DNA of 64,000 bases. Source: Clostridium simiarum. GTDB lineage: Bacteria; Bacillota; Clostridia; Clostridiales; Clostridiaceae. The stretch spans positions 186,001-250,000 of the forward strand of contig NZ_JAHLQL010000004.1 in the NCBI RefSeq assembly GCF_018919175.1, written 5' to 3'. Within the stretch, counting starts at the first letter, position 1, and each line of letters opens with the position of its first letter. This document shows positions 18,207 to 27,367 of this stretch, piece by piece. The notes beneath the pieces were generated by a model. That model worked only from the letters and a program-made list of their open reading frames with translations. It was not told the DNA's origin and searched no databases. The translations under genes and the position numbers were made by a program.

Positions 18207-18516
18207 TCTGAGTCCCGTAGTTGGATCAGAACAGGGAGGAATTCGACCAGTTATAATCGTACAAAATGATGTTGGAAACAAGTATAGTCCAACTGTCATT
18301 GTTGGAGCTATAACCTCTCAGATTAATAAAGCAAAGCTTCCTACCCATGTTGAAATATCTTCAGAGGAATACGGCTTAAATAAGGATTCTGTAGTTCTTT
18401 TAGAACAGGTAAGAACCCTAGATAAGAAAAGATTAAAAGAGAAGATAGGTCATATGACTAATGCAGACATGGAAAAGGTTGATAAGGCCTTGCTCATAAG
18501 CTTAGGGTTATGCTGA
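18172..18516 (+). CDS. MazF/EndoA-type mRNA interferase toxin
   Basis: Sequence-specific endoribonuclease of the PemK/MazF family. The reading [20 protein letters not shown] followed by [12 protein letters not shown] and KLPTHVEI is very close to Bacillus EndoA, which cuts at UACAU. The ATG at 18172 is chosen because it matches the family start (M-V-V-K-R-G-D); the ATG at 18163 is an alternative. No strong ribosome binding site is present, consistent with coupling to the antitoxin. Length 114 residues is standard and no key residue seems lost. Confidence 0.93.
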   Translation: MVVKRGDIYYADLSPVVGSEQGGIRPVIIVQNDVGNKYSPTVIVGAITSQINKAKLPTHVEISSEEYGLNKDSVVLLEQVRTLDKKRLKEKIGHMTNADMEKVDKALLISLGLC

Positions 18517-18813
18517 CATACTAAAGTTAAATTGAATTGAGATAAAGAATTAGAAATATATATAAATAAAATGTACCCTATAGATATACAAAAAAAGTAT
18601 ACCTATAGGGTATTTTTGTACCTATAGAATAAATAACAAATTATAAACATTGAATACTAGAAATTAAATCGATTTAAATATATAATAGTAAAGTAGAACA
18701 ACAATATATATCTTAAGCGAAAGAAAGTTTAAAAAGTTTGATACTTAATACTAACTTGAAAGCTTAATAAAGATTTCGAAAGAAATCTACTAAATAAACA
18801 TAGGAGGTCTATC
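18517..18813. promoter_or_regulatory. Gap between mazF and transketolase
   Basis: Contains the mazF terminator, then a perfect 14-bp palindrome TTAAATCGATTTAA (18664-18677) followed immediately by a TATAAT (18681-18686), which together look like an operator-promoter for the transketolase genes, although no -35 fits. A 7-bp hairpin with a GAAA loop (18771-18788) lies just ahead of the ribosome binding site. No gene is visible. Confidence 0.4.
18574..18618 (+). terminator. Terminator after mazF
   Basis: A 16-base arm TACCCTATAGATATAC (18574-18589) pairs with 18597-18612, one mismatch, followed by a T run. The loop is seven A residues. Confidence 0.85.
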
Positions 18814-19638
18814 ATGAAAAAAAGCATTGATGAAATGAAAAGCATAGCTAAGGTTATAAGAAAAGATATAGTAACTATGCTAACAGAGTCAAACTCCGGA
18901 CATCCAGGAGGTTCTTTATCAGCTGTAGAAATATTAACAACATTATATTTTAATGAAATGAATATTGACCCTTCAAATCCAAGAATGTTGGATAGAGATA
19001 GATTTGTACTATCAAAAGGACATGCAGCACCAGTTTTATACAGTACATTAGCTAGAAGAGGATATTTTAATGCAGAAGAGCTAATGGGACTTAGAAAATT
19101 AGGCTCTATGCTTCAAGGACATCCAAATATGAATGATGTTCCAGGCGTAGATATGTCTACAGGATCTTTAGGTCAAGGAATATCTGCGGCAGTAGGTATG
19201 GCTATTGCTGGAAAGATAGATAAAAAAGACTATAGAGTATTTGCACTTTTAGGAGATGGAGAGCTTGAAGAAGGTCAAGTTTGGGAAGCTTCTATGGCAG
19301 CAGGATTCTACAAGTTAGATAACCTAACTGCTTTCGTTGATTTTAATGGTTTGCAAATAGATGGAAAATGTGAAGAAGTAATGAATCCAGCTCCAATAGG
19401 AGATAAATTCAGAGCTTTTAATTGGAATGTTATAGAGATAGATGGACATGATTTTGAGGCTATATTAAATGCTATTGACCAAGCTAAAAATACAAAAGGA
19501 ATGCCTACTATGATAGTTTGCAATACCATAAAAGGAAAAGGAGTATCCTTTATGGAAAATGAAGTGGGCTGGCACGGTTCTGCACCAAATAGAGAACAAT
19601 GTGAGGCAGCTCTAAAGGAAATTGGAGGGGAAAACTAA
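18814..19638 (+). CDS. Transketolase, N-terminal subunit
   Basis: Thiamine-diphosphate-binding half of a split transketolase that moves two-carbon units in the non-oxidative pentose-phosphate pathway. It shows SGHPGGSLSAVEIL, LSKGHAAPVLYS and the ThDP/magnesium motif GDGELEEGQVWEA. Length is 274 residues. AGGAGG precedes the ATG. Its TAA overlaps the ATG of the C-terminal subunit by one base, so the two halves should be made in equal amounts. Confidence 0.94.
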   Translation: MKKSIDEMKSIAKVIRKDIVTMLTESNSGHPGGSLSAVEILTTLYFNEMNIDPSNPRMLDRDRFVLSKGHAAPVLYSTLARRGYFNAEELMGLRKLGSMLQGHPNMNDVPGVDMSTGSLGQGISAAVGMAIAGKIDKKDYRVFALLGDGELEEGQVWEASMAAGFYKLDNLTAFVDFNGLQIDGKCEEVMNPAPIGDKFRAFNWNVIEIDGHDFEAILNAIDQAKNTKGMPTMIVCNTIKGKGVSFMENEVGWHGSAPNREQCEAALKEIGGEN

Positions 19639-20576
19639 TGGCAAAGATGGCGACAAGAGAAGCCTATGGAAAAGCTTTAGCTAAGATAGGCCAAGAGAAT
19701 AAAAATATTGTAGTTTTAGATGCAGACCTTTCAAAATCCACCAAGACCGCTGACTTTAAGAAGGTTTGCCCAGATAGATTTATAAATGCAGGTATAGCAG
19801 AAGGAAACATGATGAGCATTGCAGCAGGGATGTCTACTTGCGGAAAAATTCCTTTTGCAAGTACATTTGCTATGTTTGCAGCAGGAAGAGCTTTTGAGCA
19901 AATAAGAAACTCTATATGCTATCCTAAACTAAATGTTAAGGTATGTGCTACTCACGCAGGTCTTACTGTTGGAGAAGATGGAGCTTCCCACCAAGCTATA
20001 GAAGATTTAGCTCTTATGAGAAGTATACCAAATATGACAGTTATATGCCCAGCAGATGATGTAGAAACAGAAGCTACTATAAAAGCTATTGCTGAGTATA
20101 ATGGACCTTGTTATGTTAGACTTGGAAGATCCGCTGTTAGCACAGTAAATACTGATCCAAACTATAAGTTTGAAATAGGAAAGGCAGTTACACTAAGAGA
20201 AGGTAAAGATGCTACTATAATAGCTACAGGAATTATGGTAGAGGCTGCTCTAGAGGCTTATAACACTTTAGCAGAAGAGGGAATAAAGGTTGAAGTTATA
20301 AACATTCACACTATAAAACCAATAGATAGTGAAGCTATAGAAAATGCAGCAAGAAAAACAGGATTAATAATAACAGCTGAAGAGCACAATATAATCGGAG
20401 GATTAGGTTCAGCGGTTTGTGAAGTAGTAGCTGAAAGACGTCCTGTACCAGTTATAAGAGTAGGGGTTAAAGATACCTTTGGTGAAAGTGGAAAGCCAGC
20501 AGAGTTATTAAAAGCTTATGGACTTACTGCTGAAGAAATAGTTAAGGCAGTTAAAAAAGGTATATCCTTGAAATAA
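19638..20576 (+). CDS. Transketolase, C-terminal subunit
   Basis: Pyrimidine-binding and C-terminal domains of the split transketolase (312 residues). It includes AGIAEGNMMSIAAGM with the catalytic Glu that activates thiamine diphosphate, THAGLTVGEDGASHQAIED, and the C-terminal GVKDTFGESGKPAELLKAYGL typical also of DXP synthase. Separate subunits are common in Firmicutes and archaea. GGAGGGG lies just before the start, inside the N-terminal gene. Confidence 0.94.
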   Translation: MAKMATREAYGKALAKIGQENKNIVVLDADLSKSTKTADFKKVCPDRFINAGIAEGNMMSIAAGMSTCGKIPFASTFAMFAAGRAFEQIRNSICYPKLNVKVCATHAGLTVGEDGASHQAIEDLALMRSIPNMTVICPADDVETEATIKAIAEYNGPCYVRLGRSAVSTVNTDPNYKFEIGKAVTLREGKDATIIATGIMVEAALEAYNTLAEEGIKVEVINIHTIKPIDSEAIENAARKTGLIITAEEHNIIGGLGSAVCEVVAERRPVPVIRVGVKDTFGESGKPAELLKAYGLTAEEIVKAVKKGISLK

Positions 20577-20604
20577 AATTTAAATCCTAAATGATAAATA
20601 AATA

Positions 20605-20642
20605 AAATTTCTTCTGTGTTTTTGCACAGGAGAAATTTTTTT
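20605..20642 (+). terminator. Terminator after the transketolase genes
   Basis: AAATTTCTTCTGTG (20605-20618) pairs with CACAGGAGAAATTT (20625-20638), one G-U pair, then a run of T. Confidence 0.9.
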
Positions 20643-20873
20643 ATGATGATTATTTCTAATATGATATTTCTACAAAATACTATTTAATTGTAGAAAACTA
20701 TGGTTTATAATATTTTTGGTTATGTTTCTGAAGAGGTTTGTATTTTTGTAGATTTATCTAAGATTCATGTAGACTTTATTTATGGGGATGCCTGGTTAAA
20801 CGTAGCAGCATATTGATTAAAAGATTTATACATTAGAGGGTATAGTATTCGTAATAACAAAGGAGGTAAAAGT

Positions 20874-21719
20874 ATGAATAAGACTTTCAAAGAGTATGGT
20901 TTAATAACTATAGGAGTATTAATGATAGCATTTTCGGCTCAATATTTTACTATACCGAACCAAATTGCAGGCGGAGGGGTTACAGGGCTTTCTATTGTGG
21001 CTCATCATTATTTGCCTAATATATCAACTGAATTATTTTCTTTTATATTTAATTTTATTTTATTTATAGTTGGTTTTATATTTATTGGAAGAAATTTTGG
21101 AATAAAAACTATTTATGCTGCTTTTGGTCTTTCGAGTTCACTTTGGATGGTAAAGAACTTTCTTCATCCAGTAGCTGCAACTAAGGATTTGGCTCTTGTA
21201 GTAGTATTTGCTAGTGTAATAACAGGAACAGGGCTAGCTATAGTGTTTAATCAAAGTGCTTCAACAGGTGGAACGGATATCATAGCCAAGATATTTAATA
21301 AATATTTCCATTTAGATATAGGTAAAGCCATGTTTTCTGCGGATCTTATAGTAACAATAATCTCTGGAATAACCTTTGGTTGGGAAAAAGGTATGTATGC
21401 TCTAGTGTTTGTGCTTTTAAATGGACTTATAATTGATAGAGTAGTAGAAGGATTTAATCTTAGTAAGCAGGTAATAATAGTAAGTGAGAAAAGGGATATA
21501 ATCTCTAAATACATAATGGAAGAGCTAAATAGAGGATGCACTACTTTTGATGGTAAAGGAGCTTACAGTAAAGATAATGTATACCTTTTATATAGTATAA
21601 TGGGAAGGAAAGAATTTATAAAATTAAAAATTTACATAAGAGAAGTAGATCCTAGAGCTTTTATAACCGTTAATGAGGTTCATGAAGTATTGGGACAAGG
21701 ATTTGCAAACATAGAATAA
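20874..21719 (+). CDS. YitT-family membrane protein (first copy)
   Basis: A 281-residue protein of the YitT/YvjA family: an N-terminal membrane domain (YitT_membrane, about five segments in 1-200) and a soluble C-terminal DUF2179 domain (VIIVSEKRDIISKYIMEELNRG and onward). Signature AGGGVTGLSIV and STGGTDIIAKI are clear. Substrate and function are not established. AAAGGAGG lies before the ATG. A related gene follows in tandem; the two share long blocks such as GLAIVFNQ, STGGTDIIAKI and FITVNEV. In Bacillus a member of this family (yvjA) also sits just upstream of ftsE. Confidence 0.9.
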   Translation: MNKTFKEYGLITIGVLMIAFSAQYFTIPNQIAGGGVTGLSIVAHHYLPNISTELFSFIFNFILFIVGFIFIGRNFGIKTIYAAFGLSSSLWMVKNFLHPVAATKDLALVVVFASVITGTGLAIVFNQSASTGGTDIIAKIFNKYFHLDIGKAMFSADLIVTIISGITFGWEKGMYALVFVLLNGLIIDRVVEGFNLSKQVIIVSEKRDIISKYIMEELNRGCTTFDGKGAYSKDNVYLLYSIMGRKEFIKLKIYIREVDPRAFITVNEVHEVLGQGFANIE

Positions 21720-21753
21720 AGATAGGATTGTAGAATTTAATATGGTAAAATTA

Positions 21754-21793
21754 TAAAGAGTATATATATGAAAATAATACTCTTTATTTTTTT
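21754..21793 (+). terminator. Terminator between the two yitT-type genes
   Basis: TAAAGAGTAT (21754-21763) pairs with ATACTCTTTA (21777-21786), followed by seven or more T. Confidence 0.85.
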
Positions 21794-21870
21794 ATATACA
21801 ATTATTAGATTGTTACATAAATGGCTTCTTAGTTTCAGGCGTAGTTTAAAAGTTAGAAAGTGTAATCTAT

Positions 21871-21888
21871 GGTTAACCACTATTAACC
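21871..21888. promoter_or_regulatory. Candidate operator before the second yitT-type gene
   Basis: GGTTAACCACTATTAACC contains an inverted pair GGTTAA / TTAACC and a TTAACC direct repeat spaced exactly 10 bases (21873 and 21883). It looks like a two-site operator in the leader region; the regulator is unknown. Confidence 0.35.
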
Positions 21889-21955
21889 TAGTTTGAAGAA
21901 TAGGGTTCATAGACATAGGACAAAATAACTTAAATGATTTTAGGAGGATAATTTT

Positions 21956-22819
21956 ATGAAAACTAAAGGGTTAAATAAGAAAAAAATAATTAAAGAATAT
22001 GCCTTTATTACCTTTGGAATTATATTAGTTGCTATTGCAGTAGAATATTTTTTTATACCTAATAATATTGCGGAAGGTGGGGTGGCAGGATTATCTATAG
22101 TCATTCATAATTACCTACCTAATATTTCAGTAGAAGCTATGACCCTTATATTAAATTTAATATTATTTATAGTTGGATTTTTGGTATTAGGAGGAAGTTT
22201 TGGATTAAAGACCATATATTCAGCTTTAAGTTTATCTGTTATCATGTGGATAATAAAAAATCTATTTAATCCTATGTCGCCAACAAATGATCTGCTTTTA
22301 GCTACCATATTTGGAACTTTGATAACAGCTACAGGTTTGGCCATAGTATTTAACCAAAACTCTTCTACAGGAGGAACAGACATAATAGCTAAAATTATCA
22401 ACAAGTATCTACACTTAGATATAGGTAAGGCTTTATTTTCTGTGGATATCTTGGTAGTGTTGGCAGGAGCTCTCACTTTTGGTTTTGAAATAGGTATGTA
22501 CGCTTTTTTAAGTGTAATCCTTAATGGAAACATTATAGACTCTGTTATAGATGGATTTAATGCTTGTAAACAAGTTATGATAGTAACAGAAAAGCATAAA
22601 GAGATCAGTGAATTTATAATGAAAGATTTAGAAAGAGGTTGCACAATTTTTGAAGGAAAAGGAGCTTATAGCTCGAAATATAATAGTGTGCTCTATACGG
22701 TTTTAGGTAGAAGGGAGTTTATAAAACTTAAAAATTTTATAAAGGAAAGTGATCCAAAGGCGTTTATAACAGTGAATGAAGTTAAGGAGGTATTAGGAGA
22801 AGGATTTAGAGAAATGTAA
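21956..22819 (+). CDS. YitT-family membrane protein (second copy)
   Basis: A 287-residue paralogue of the gene upstream, with the same YitT membrane domain and C-terminal DUF2179 domain. Motifs AEGGVAGLSIVIHNYLPNIS, STGGTDIIAKI and RREFIKLKNFIKESDPKAFI align without gaps to the first copy. It has a longer lysine-rich N-terminus. AGGAGG precedes the ATG. Terminators and separate leaders indicate that the two copies are regulated independently. Confidence 0.9.
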   Translation: MKTKGLNKKKIIKEYAFITFGIILVAIAVEYFFIPNNIAEGGVAGLSIVIHNYLPNISVEAMTLILNLILFIVGFLVLGGSFGLKTIYSALSLSVIMWIIKNLFNPMSPTNDLLLATIFGTLITATGLAIVFNQNSSTGGTDIIAKIINKYLHLDIGKALFSVDILVVLAGALTFGFEIGMYAFLSVILNGNIIDSVIDGFNACKQVMIVTEKHKEISEFIMKDLERGCTIFEGKGAYSSKYNSVLYTVLGRREFIKLKNFIKESDPKAFITVNEVKEVLGEGFREM

Positions 22820-22851
22820 TTTCGTTAACAATAAATTAATAAAATATTTTT

Positions 22852-22879
22852 TTTACAAAAAGTAAGCTTGTGTTATAAT
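22852..22879 (+). promoter_or_regulatory. Strong promoter for ftsEX
   Basis: TTTACA (22852-22857), a 16-base spacer and TGTTATAAT (22871-22879) combining a TGN extension with a perfect -10. Confidence 0.75.
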
Positions 22880-22932
22880 ATTTGTAGTCTAATAATATAA
22901 ATTGCAGAAAATTCACATAAGGGGTTGTAGGT

Positions 22933-23619
22933 ATGATTGAGTTTAAGAACGTAAGTAAAACTTACGATAACAATGTAAATGCTTTAATGAATGTTGATAT
23001 TTCTATAGATAGAGGGGAATTTGTTTTTTTAGTGGGACCAAGTGGGGCTGGTAAGTCCACTTTTATAAAAATGCTTATAAAGGAGATTGATCCTACTAAA
23101 GGTGAGATAATAATAAATGGTACTAATATAACTAATGTAAAGAAAAAAGAAGTTCCTTATTACAGAAGAAAGATTGGAATGGTTTTCCAAGATTTTAGAT
23201 TGATACAAAATCTTAATGTATATGAAAATGTTGCTTTTGCTATGAGGGTTGTTGAAGCTTCTGAAAAAGAAATCAGAAGAAGAGTTCCTACAGTATTAGC
23301 ATTAGTAGGTCTATCAGACAAATATAAGATGTTTCCAAATGAACTTTCAGGAGGAGAGCAACAAAGGGTATCCCTAGCAAGAGCTATGGTTAATAACCCA
23401 TCTCTGTTAATTGCAGACGAGCCTACAGGAAACTTGGATCCGGAAACAGCTATGGAAATAATGAATATATTAGATGATATAAATAAAGCTGGCACTACGA
23501 TTTTAATGGCAACTCACGCTAAGGATATAGTTGATACTATGAAAAAGAGAGTTATAGCTATTGAAAAGGGAAGTATTGCAAGAGATGAAAAGAGAGGTAG
23601 GTACGGTTATGAAAACTAG
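22933..23619 (+). CDS. ftsE: Cell division ATP-binding protein FtsE
   Basis: ABC ATPase that, with FtsX, couples division or elongation to peptidoglycan hydrolase activation. Walker A is GPSGAGKST, the signature LSGGEQQR and Walker B LLIADEPTGNLDP are intact; length is 228 residues. GGGGTTG precedes the ATG at some distance. The end overlaps ftsX by 11 bases. The order YitT-family gene, ftsE, ftsX, carboxy-terminal protease, PDZ membrane protein, uvrB, uvrA matches that of Bacillus closely. Confidence 0.96.
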   Translation: MIEFKNVSKTYDNNVNALMNVDISIDRGEFVFLVGPSGAGKSTFIKMLIKEIDPTKGEIIINGTNITNVKKKEVPYYRRKIGMVFQDFRLIQNLNVYENVAFAMRVVEASEKEIRRRVPTVLALVGLSDKYKMFPNELSGGEQQRVSLARAMVNNPSLLIADEPTGNLDPETAMEIMNILDDINKAGTTILMATHAKDIVDTMKKRVIAIEKGSIARDEKRGRYGYEN

Positions 23620-24499
23620 CACTATTAAAAGTTTTTTTGTGGATGCATTTAAAAGTATCAAAAGAAATAAGACCATAAGTTTTGCATCTATTATTACAGT
23701 ATCCGCTACACTTTTTATATTTGGTATATTTATTATGCTAGCTTTAAACATAAATAGGTTTGTGGGTGAAGTTGAATCTAAAGTTGAAATAAAAGTATTT
23801 TTAAAAGAAGATGTAACTATTTCAGATCAAAAAGCCATTGAAGATAAGCTTAGAAAAACTGAAGGTGTTAAAGAAGTAGCTTATGAAAGCAAAAGTGAAG
23901 CCCTTCAAAAGTTTAAAGAACAATTAAAAGAAAATGCAAGTTTATTAAGTGGTTATGATAGTTCAAAAAATCCTATGCCAAGCTCTTTTGTGGTAAAGCT
24001 TACTACACCAGAGGCAGCAGAGAGTGTTGGACAAGAAGTTACTAATATGAGTGGTGTAGATGAAATAGGAAATGATGAGGACCTTGTAAAAAGTATAATA
24101 ACCATATCTAAGAGTGTGAAATGGGCAGGGATAATATTATTTATAATTCTTGTAGGAGTTTCTTTATTCCTTATTGGAAATACAATAAAGCTTACAGTTT
24201 TCTCAAGAAGAAGAGAGATAGGTATAATGAAATTTGTTGGAGCCACTGATTGGTTCATAAGATGGCCTTTTATAATAGAAGGTATGACAATGGGTGTGTT
24301 TGGTGCTTTAATAGCGGATGTACTTCTATATTACATTTATAGGTTAGGTTTTATTAAGATAACGGAATCCCTTATGACAGCTCAAATGGTTTCACCAAAC
24401 TACATAATTAATCCAATGCTTTGGGCCTTTATTTTATCAGGGATAATAATAGGTGCCCTAGGAAGTATAATATCTTTAAGAAAATTCCTTGATGTTTAA
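23609..24499 (+). CDS. ftsX: Cell division membrane protein FtsX
   Basis: Membrane partner of FtsE. The start is set at the ATG at 23609 (MKTSTIKSFFVDAFKSI), after AGAGGTAGG; longer in-frame readings extend into ftsE without support. The 296-residue protein has one N-terminal membrane segment, an extracellular domain of about 130 residues and three C-terminal segments with the FtsX_C signature (FSRRREIGIMKFVGATDWFI). In Gram-positives the extracellular loop activates peptidoglycan hydrolases. Confidence 0.95.
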   Translation: MKTSTIKSFFVDAFKSIKRNKTISFASIITVSATLFIFGIFIMLALNINRFVGEVESKVEIKVFLKEDVTISDQKAIEDKLRKTEGVKEVAYESKSEALQKFKEQLKENASLLSGYDSSKNPMPSSFVVKLTTPEAAESVGQEVTNMSGVDEIGNDEDLVKSIITISKSVKWAGIILFIILVGVSLFLIGNTIKLTVFSRRREIGIMKFVGATDWFIRWPFIIEGMTMGVFGALIADVLLYYIYRLGFIKITESLMTAQMVSPNYIINPMLWAFILSGIIIGALGSIISLRKFLDV

Positions 24500-24506
24500 T
24501 GTTTAA

Positions 24507-24549
24507 TTTTATGGCTCTGTTTTTATAATTAAAAAACAGAGCCATAAAA
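24507..24549 (+). terminator. Hairpin after ftsX
   Basis: A perfect 18-bp stem between 24507-24524 and 24532-24549 with a seven-base loop. Arms carry A and T runs, so it can act in either direction. Confidence 0.85.
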
Positions 24550-24647
24550 TTATTTATGAATATTATCCTTTTAGCATACACTATATAATAAACTATTGTA
24601 AATTAATATGTAGATGCTTTTGCATTAAAGAAAGGATGTCTTGTTTT

Positions 24648-25916
24648 ATGAGTTTAAATGAAAAAGAAATAAACGAAAGGTTACCTAAAAACAATAGAAG
24701 TTCTGGAAGAGGAAAATGGATAGCGCTAGTTGTAGCTTTATTACTCATAACCAATTTAGGATCTTTTGTTTTAGGAAATAAAATAGCTTTTTCAATTCCC
24801 GGGTCTGTAGCTTCTAGTCCTGAATTTGCAGCAGCCATGGAAGGTGTAAAAGATATTGATAAGTTTAAAAAATTATTTCAGGTAAGAGAAATATTGTATA
24901 AGTTATATGATGGCCCCATGGAGGATAAGGATCTATTAGAAGGTTCTTTAAAAGGTATGACTGAATCATTAAATGATCCCTATACAGTTTTTATGAATGA
25001 AAAAGATTTTTCTGATTTGATGGAAAAAAATGAAGGAGCTTATGTAGGGCTTGGAATTCAAGTAGGTGTTAAAGATAATAAAATAGTAGTAATTTCAGTA
25101 TTTGATGATTCTCCGGCACAAAAGGCTGGTATAATATCAGGAGATATAATTCAAAAGGTAAATAATATTGATTTAACTGGAAATGATCTTGAGAAAGCCG
25201 TATCTATTATGAAAGGCAAGGATAAAACAGAAGTTACGCTAGGGATATACAGAGAAAGCAAAGGATCTTTTGAAGTAAAAGCAAAAAGAGATACTATTAA
25301 TATGGTTACTGTAAAAGGTGAAATGCTTGATAAATCTACAGGGTATATTCAAATATCTATGTTTGACGAACATACTGGAGATCAGTTTAATAAAAAACTT
25401 TCTGAATTAAAGTCTAAAGGAATGAAGGGATTAGTATTAGATCTAAGATCAAACCCTGGTGGACTTTTAAGTGAATGTGTTAAAGTTGCTTCTAATTTTA
25501 TAGATAAAGGTAAGGTAATAGTATCTACAAAGGATAAGTATGGCGCAGAAGAAAAGTATGAATCTGTAGGTGGAAATTCTATAGGAATGCCACTGGTTTT
25601 ACTTACAGATGAAGGAACAGCTAGTGCATCAGAAATAGTAGCAGGAGCTATTAGAGATTACAAAGCAGGAACCTTAGTGGGAGAAAAAACCTTTGGTAAG
25701 GGAGTGGTACAGAGAGTACTAGACCTTAAAGATGGTACTGGACTTAAAGTAACTGTTTCTAAATATTACACTCCTAATGGAGAAAATATTCATAAAGTAG
25801 GTATTGCTCCAGAAATAGAAGTAAAGATTACAGATGAAGTAAGAGAATCCTATAGTAGAGAAAAAGATCCTCAATTCCAAAAGGCTTTAGAGATACTTAA
25901 GGATAAGGTGAAATAG
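24648..25916 (+). CDS. Carboxy-terminal processing protease (S41)
   Basis: Membrane-anchored serine protease of the CtpA/CtpB family. The start is set to the ATG at 24648 (MSLNEKEINERLPKN), 15 bases after AAAGG; an ATG at 24636 overlaps that site. A single membrane segment lies near residues 25-45, followed by a PDZ domain (GLGIQVGVKDNKIVVISVFD) and the S41 core with the catalytic Ser in DEGTASASEIVAGA and Lys in GEKTFGKG. Length is 422 residues. In Bacillus the homologue CtpB acts in sporulation signalling; here the neighbouring PDZ protein suggests a role near the division site (inference). Confidence 0.93.
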   Translation: MSLNEKEINERLPKNNRSSGRGKWIALVVALLLITNLGSFVLGNKIAFSIPGSVASSPEFAAAMEGVKDIDKFKKLFQVREILYKLYDGPMEDKDLLEGSLKGMTESLNDPYTVFMNEKDFSDLMEKNEGAYVGLGIQVGVKDNKIVVISVFDDSPAQKAGIISGDIIQKVNNIDLTGNDLEKAVSIMKGKDKTEVTLGIYRESKGSFEVKAKRDTINMVTVKGEMLDKSTGYIQISMFDEHTGDQFNKKLSELKSKGMKGLVLDLRSNPGGLLSECVKVASNFIDKGKVIVSTKDKYGAEEKYESVGGNSIGMPLVLLTDEGTASASEIVAGAIRDYKAGTLVGEKTFGKGVVQRVLDLKDGTGLKVTVSKYYTPNGENIHKVGIAPEIEVKITDEVRESYSREKDPQFQKALEILKDKVK

Positions 25917-25930
25917 GAGGAGTTTATTTA

Positions 25931-27289
25931 ATGAGTATTACGGGATATACATTAAAATCCGTAGCCTTTGCTATTGTAAGTCCATCTTTTGCAATAACCC
26001 TTGCCATGCTTGGATTTATGTTCTATAGAAAAAATAAAAGAACTGCTATAATGCAGCAGATGATAATAGGGGAGAGAATAAATTCTCCCCTAGAACTTAC
26101 AATGTCGCAACTGGTACTTGGCATATTTGCAGGAGCCTTAGCAAGTCTCATGCTCTCTTATTTAGGGGTGATGTTTGGTGAAAATTCAGGTATACACATA
26201 ATGTTTATATTTTCTGTACTGCTTCTTTTTTTTAACCCAAGATTTATATGTTTTTCATATTCAGGAGCATTACTGGGGATTTTCAGCATAATAATGAACA
26301 TCATAAAAGATCCATTATCCACTATTTACCCTAATATAGATATGATAACTAAACCATTTTATATAGATATTGCAGCTTTAATGACTTTAGTGGGAGTGTT
26401 ACACATAGTGGAAGGCCTATTGGTATTGATAGATGGAGATAGAGGAGCCTTACCCATATTTACAAATAAAGAAGGGAAAATAATGGGGGGCTTTGCTCTT
26501 AAACGCTATTGGGCAATCCCCATAGCTATATTGCTAATTTTTAATAATGGATCAGTAATAGGAGGAGAAAGTATAACTGCACCAAGTTGGTGGCCCATTG
26601 TTAAAGGACCTTTAACTCTTGATATACTAAGCATTGCTATAATAGGTATTATGCCTTTTTATGGTGTTATAGGCTATAATGGAGTAACATTTAGTAAATC
26701 TAAGAAAGAGAAGTCTACTAGTTCAGGTATAGGCATATTATTATATGGCGTTATACTTACAGTTTTAGCTCAGCTTGCAAATAAAGGATTTGCGTGGCAG
26801 CTTTTTGTTATATTATTTGCCCCTTTAGGACATGAAGTGATGTTAAACGTCCAAAAGCTTATAGAATCCAAGTCAGAGCCAAAGTTTATCAGTGATGAAG
26901 AGGGGTTAGTAGTATTAGAAGTTGCTCCAGACTCACCTGCACATAAAGTTGGAATAAGAAGCGGGGACAAGCTTTTAGAAATAAATGATTACAGAATAGA
27001 AAATGAGGCTACTTTTTATAGTTTCGTAAATAAGAGTATAACGGATATGAAGGTTAAACTAAAAGATTCAAAAGGTACAATCAAGGAGCTTATGTTAAAT
27101 AAAATAGAGGGAAAAAGAATAGGCTTAGTGCTTGTACCAAGATTCATGCCAAAAGAAGATGTGATAACTAATATTAGTAATGGGGGATTCAGTGAAATTT
27201 TAAATAACCTAAAAAAGCATGAAGATGAAAATCATAAAGAAGACGAAAGTCATAAAAATGAAGAAAATGATAAAGATGAAGAAAAATAG
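25931..27289 (+). CDS. PDZ-domain membrane protein, MinJ-like layout
   Basis: A 452-residue protein with about eight hydrophobic segments in residues 10-305 followed by a PDZ domain (about 315-400; LVVLEVAPDSPAHKVGIRSGDKLLEIN) and a highly charged tail rich in Lys, Glu, His and Asp. AGGAGG precedes the ATG, 14 bases after the protease gene. In Bacillus the same position between ctpB and uvrB is held by minJ, which has the same membrane-plus-C-terminal-PDZ layout and bridges MinD and DivIVA. Orthology is suggested by position and architecture only. Confidence 0.8.
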   Translation: MSITGYTLKSVAFAIVSPSFAITLAMLGFMFYRKNKRTAIMQQMIIGERINSPLELTMSQLVLGIFAGALASLMLSYLGVMFGENSGIHIMFIFSVLLLFFNPRFICFSYSGALLGIFSIIMNIIKDPLSTIYPNIDMITKPFYIDIAALMTLVGVLHIVEGLLVLIDGDRGALPIFTNKEGKIMGGFALKRYWAIPIAILLIFNNGSVIGGESITAPSWWPIVKGPLTLDILSIAIIGIMPFYGVIGYNGVTFSKSKKEKSTSSGIGILLYGVILTVLAQLANKGFAWQLFVILFAPLGHEVMLNVQKLIESKSEPKFISDEEGLVVLEVAPDSPAHKVGIRSGDKLLEINDYRIENEATFYSFVNKSITDMKVKLKDSKGTIKELMLNKIEGKRIGLVLVPRFMPKEDVITNISNGGFSEILNNLKKHEDENHKEDESHKNEENDKDEEK

Positions 27290-27295
27290 ATAATT

Positions 27296-27332
27296 AAAAG
27301 TGGAATGCACTAAAAGGTGGTTCCATTTTTTT
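27296..27332 (+). terminator. Terminator after the PDZ protein gene
   Basis: AAAAGTGGAA (27296-27305) pairs with TTCCATTTTT (27321-27330), one G-U pair, with additional inner pairing and a T run. Confidence 0.8.
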
Positions 27333-27367
27333 ATATATATTTCACATTTTTTAGGTTACTATGTTTA

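Noticed and set aside
22111..22644. Long reverse-strand open frame inside the second yitT-type gene
   Set aside because: It is a shadow of a clearly conserved forward gene and resembles no protein; many similar frames occur opposite real genes here.
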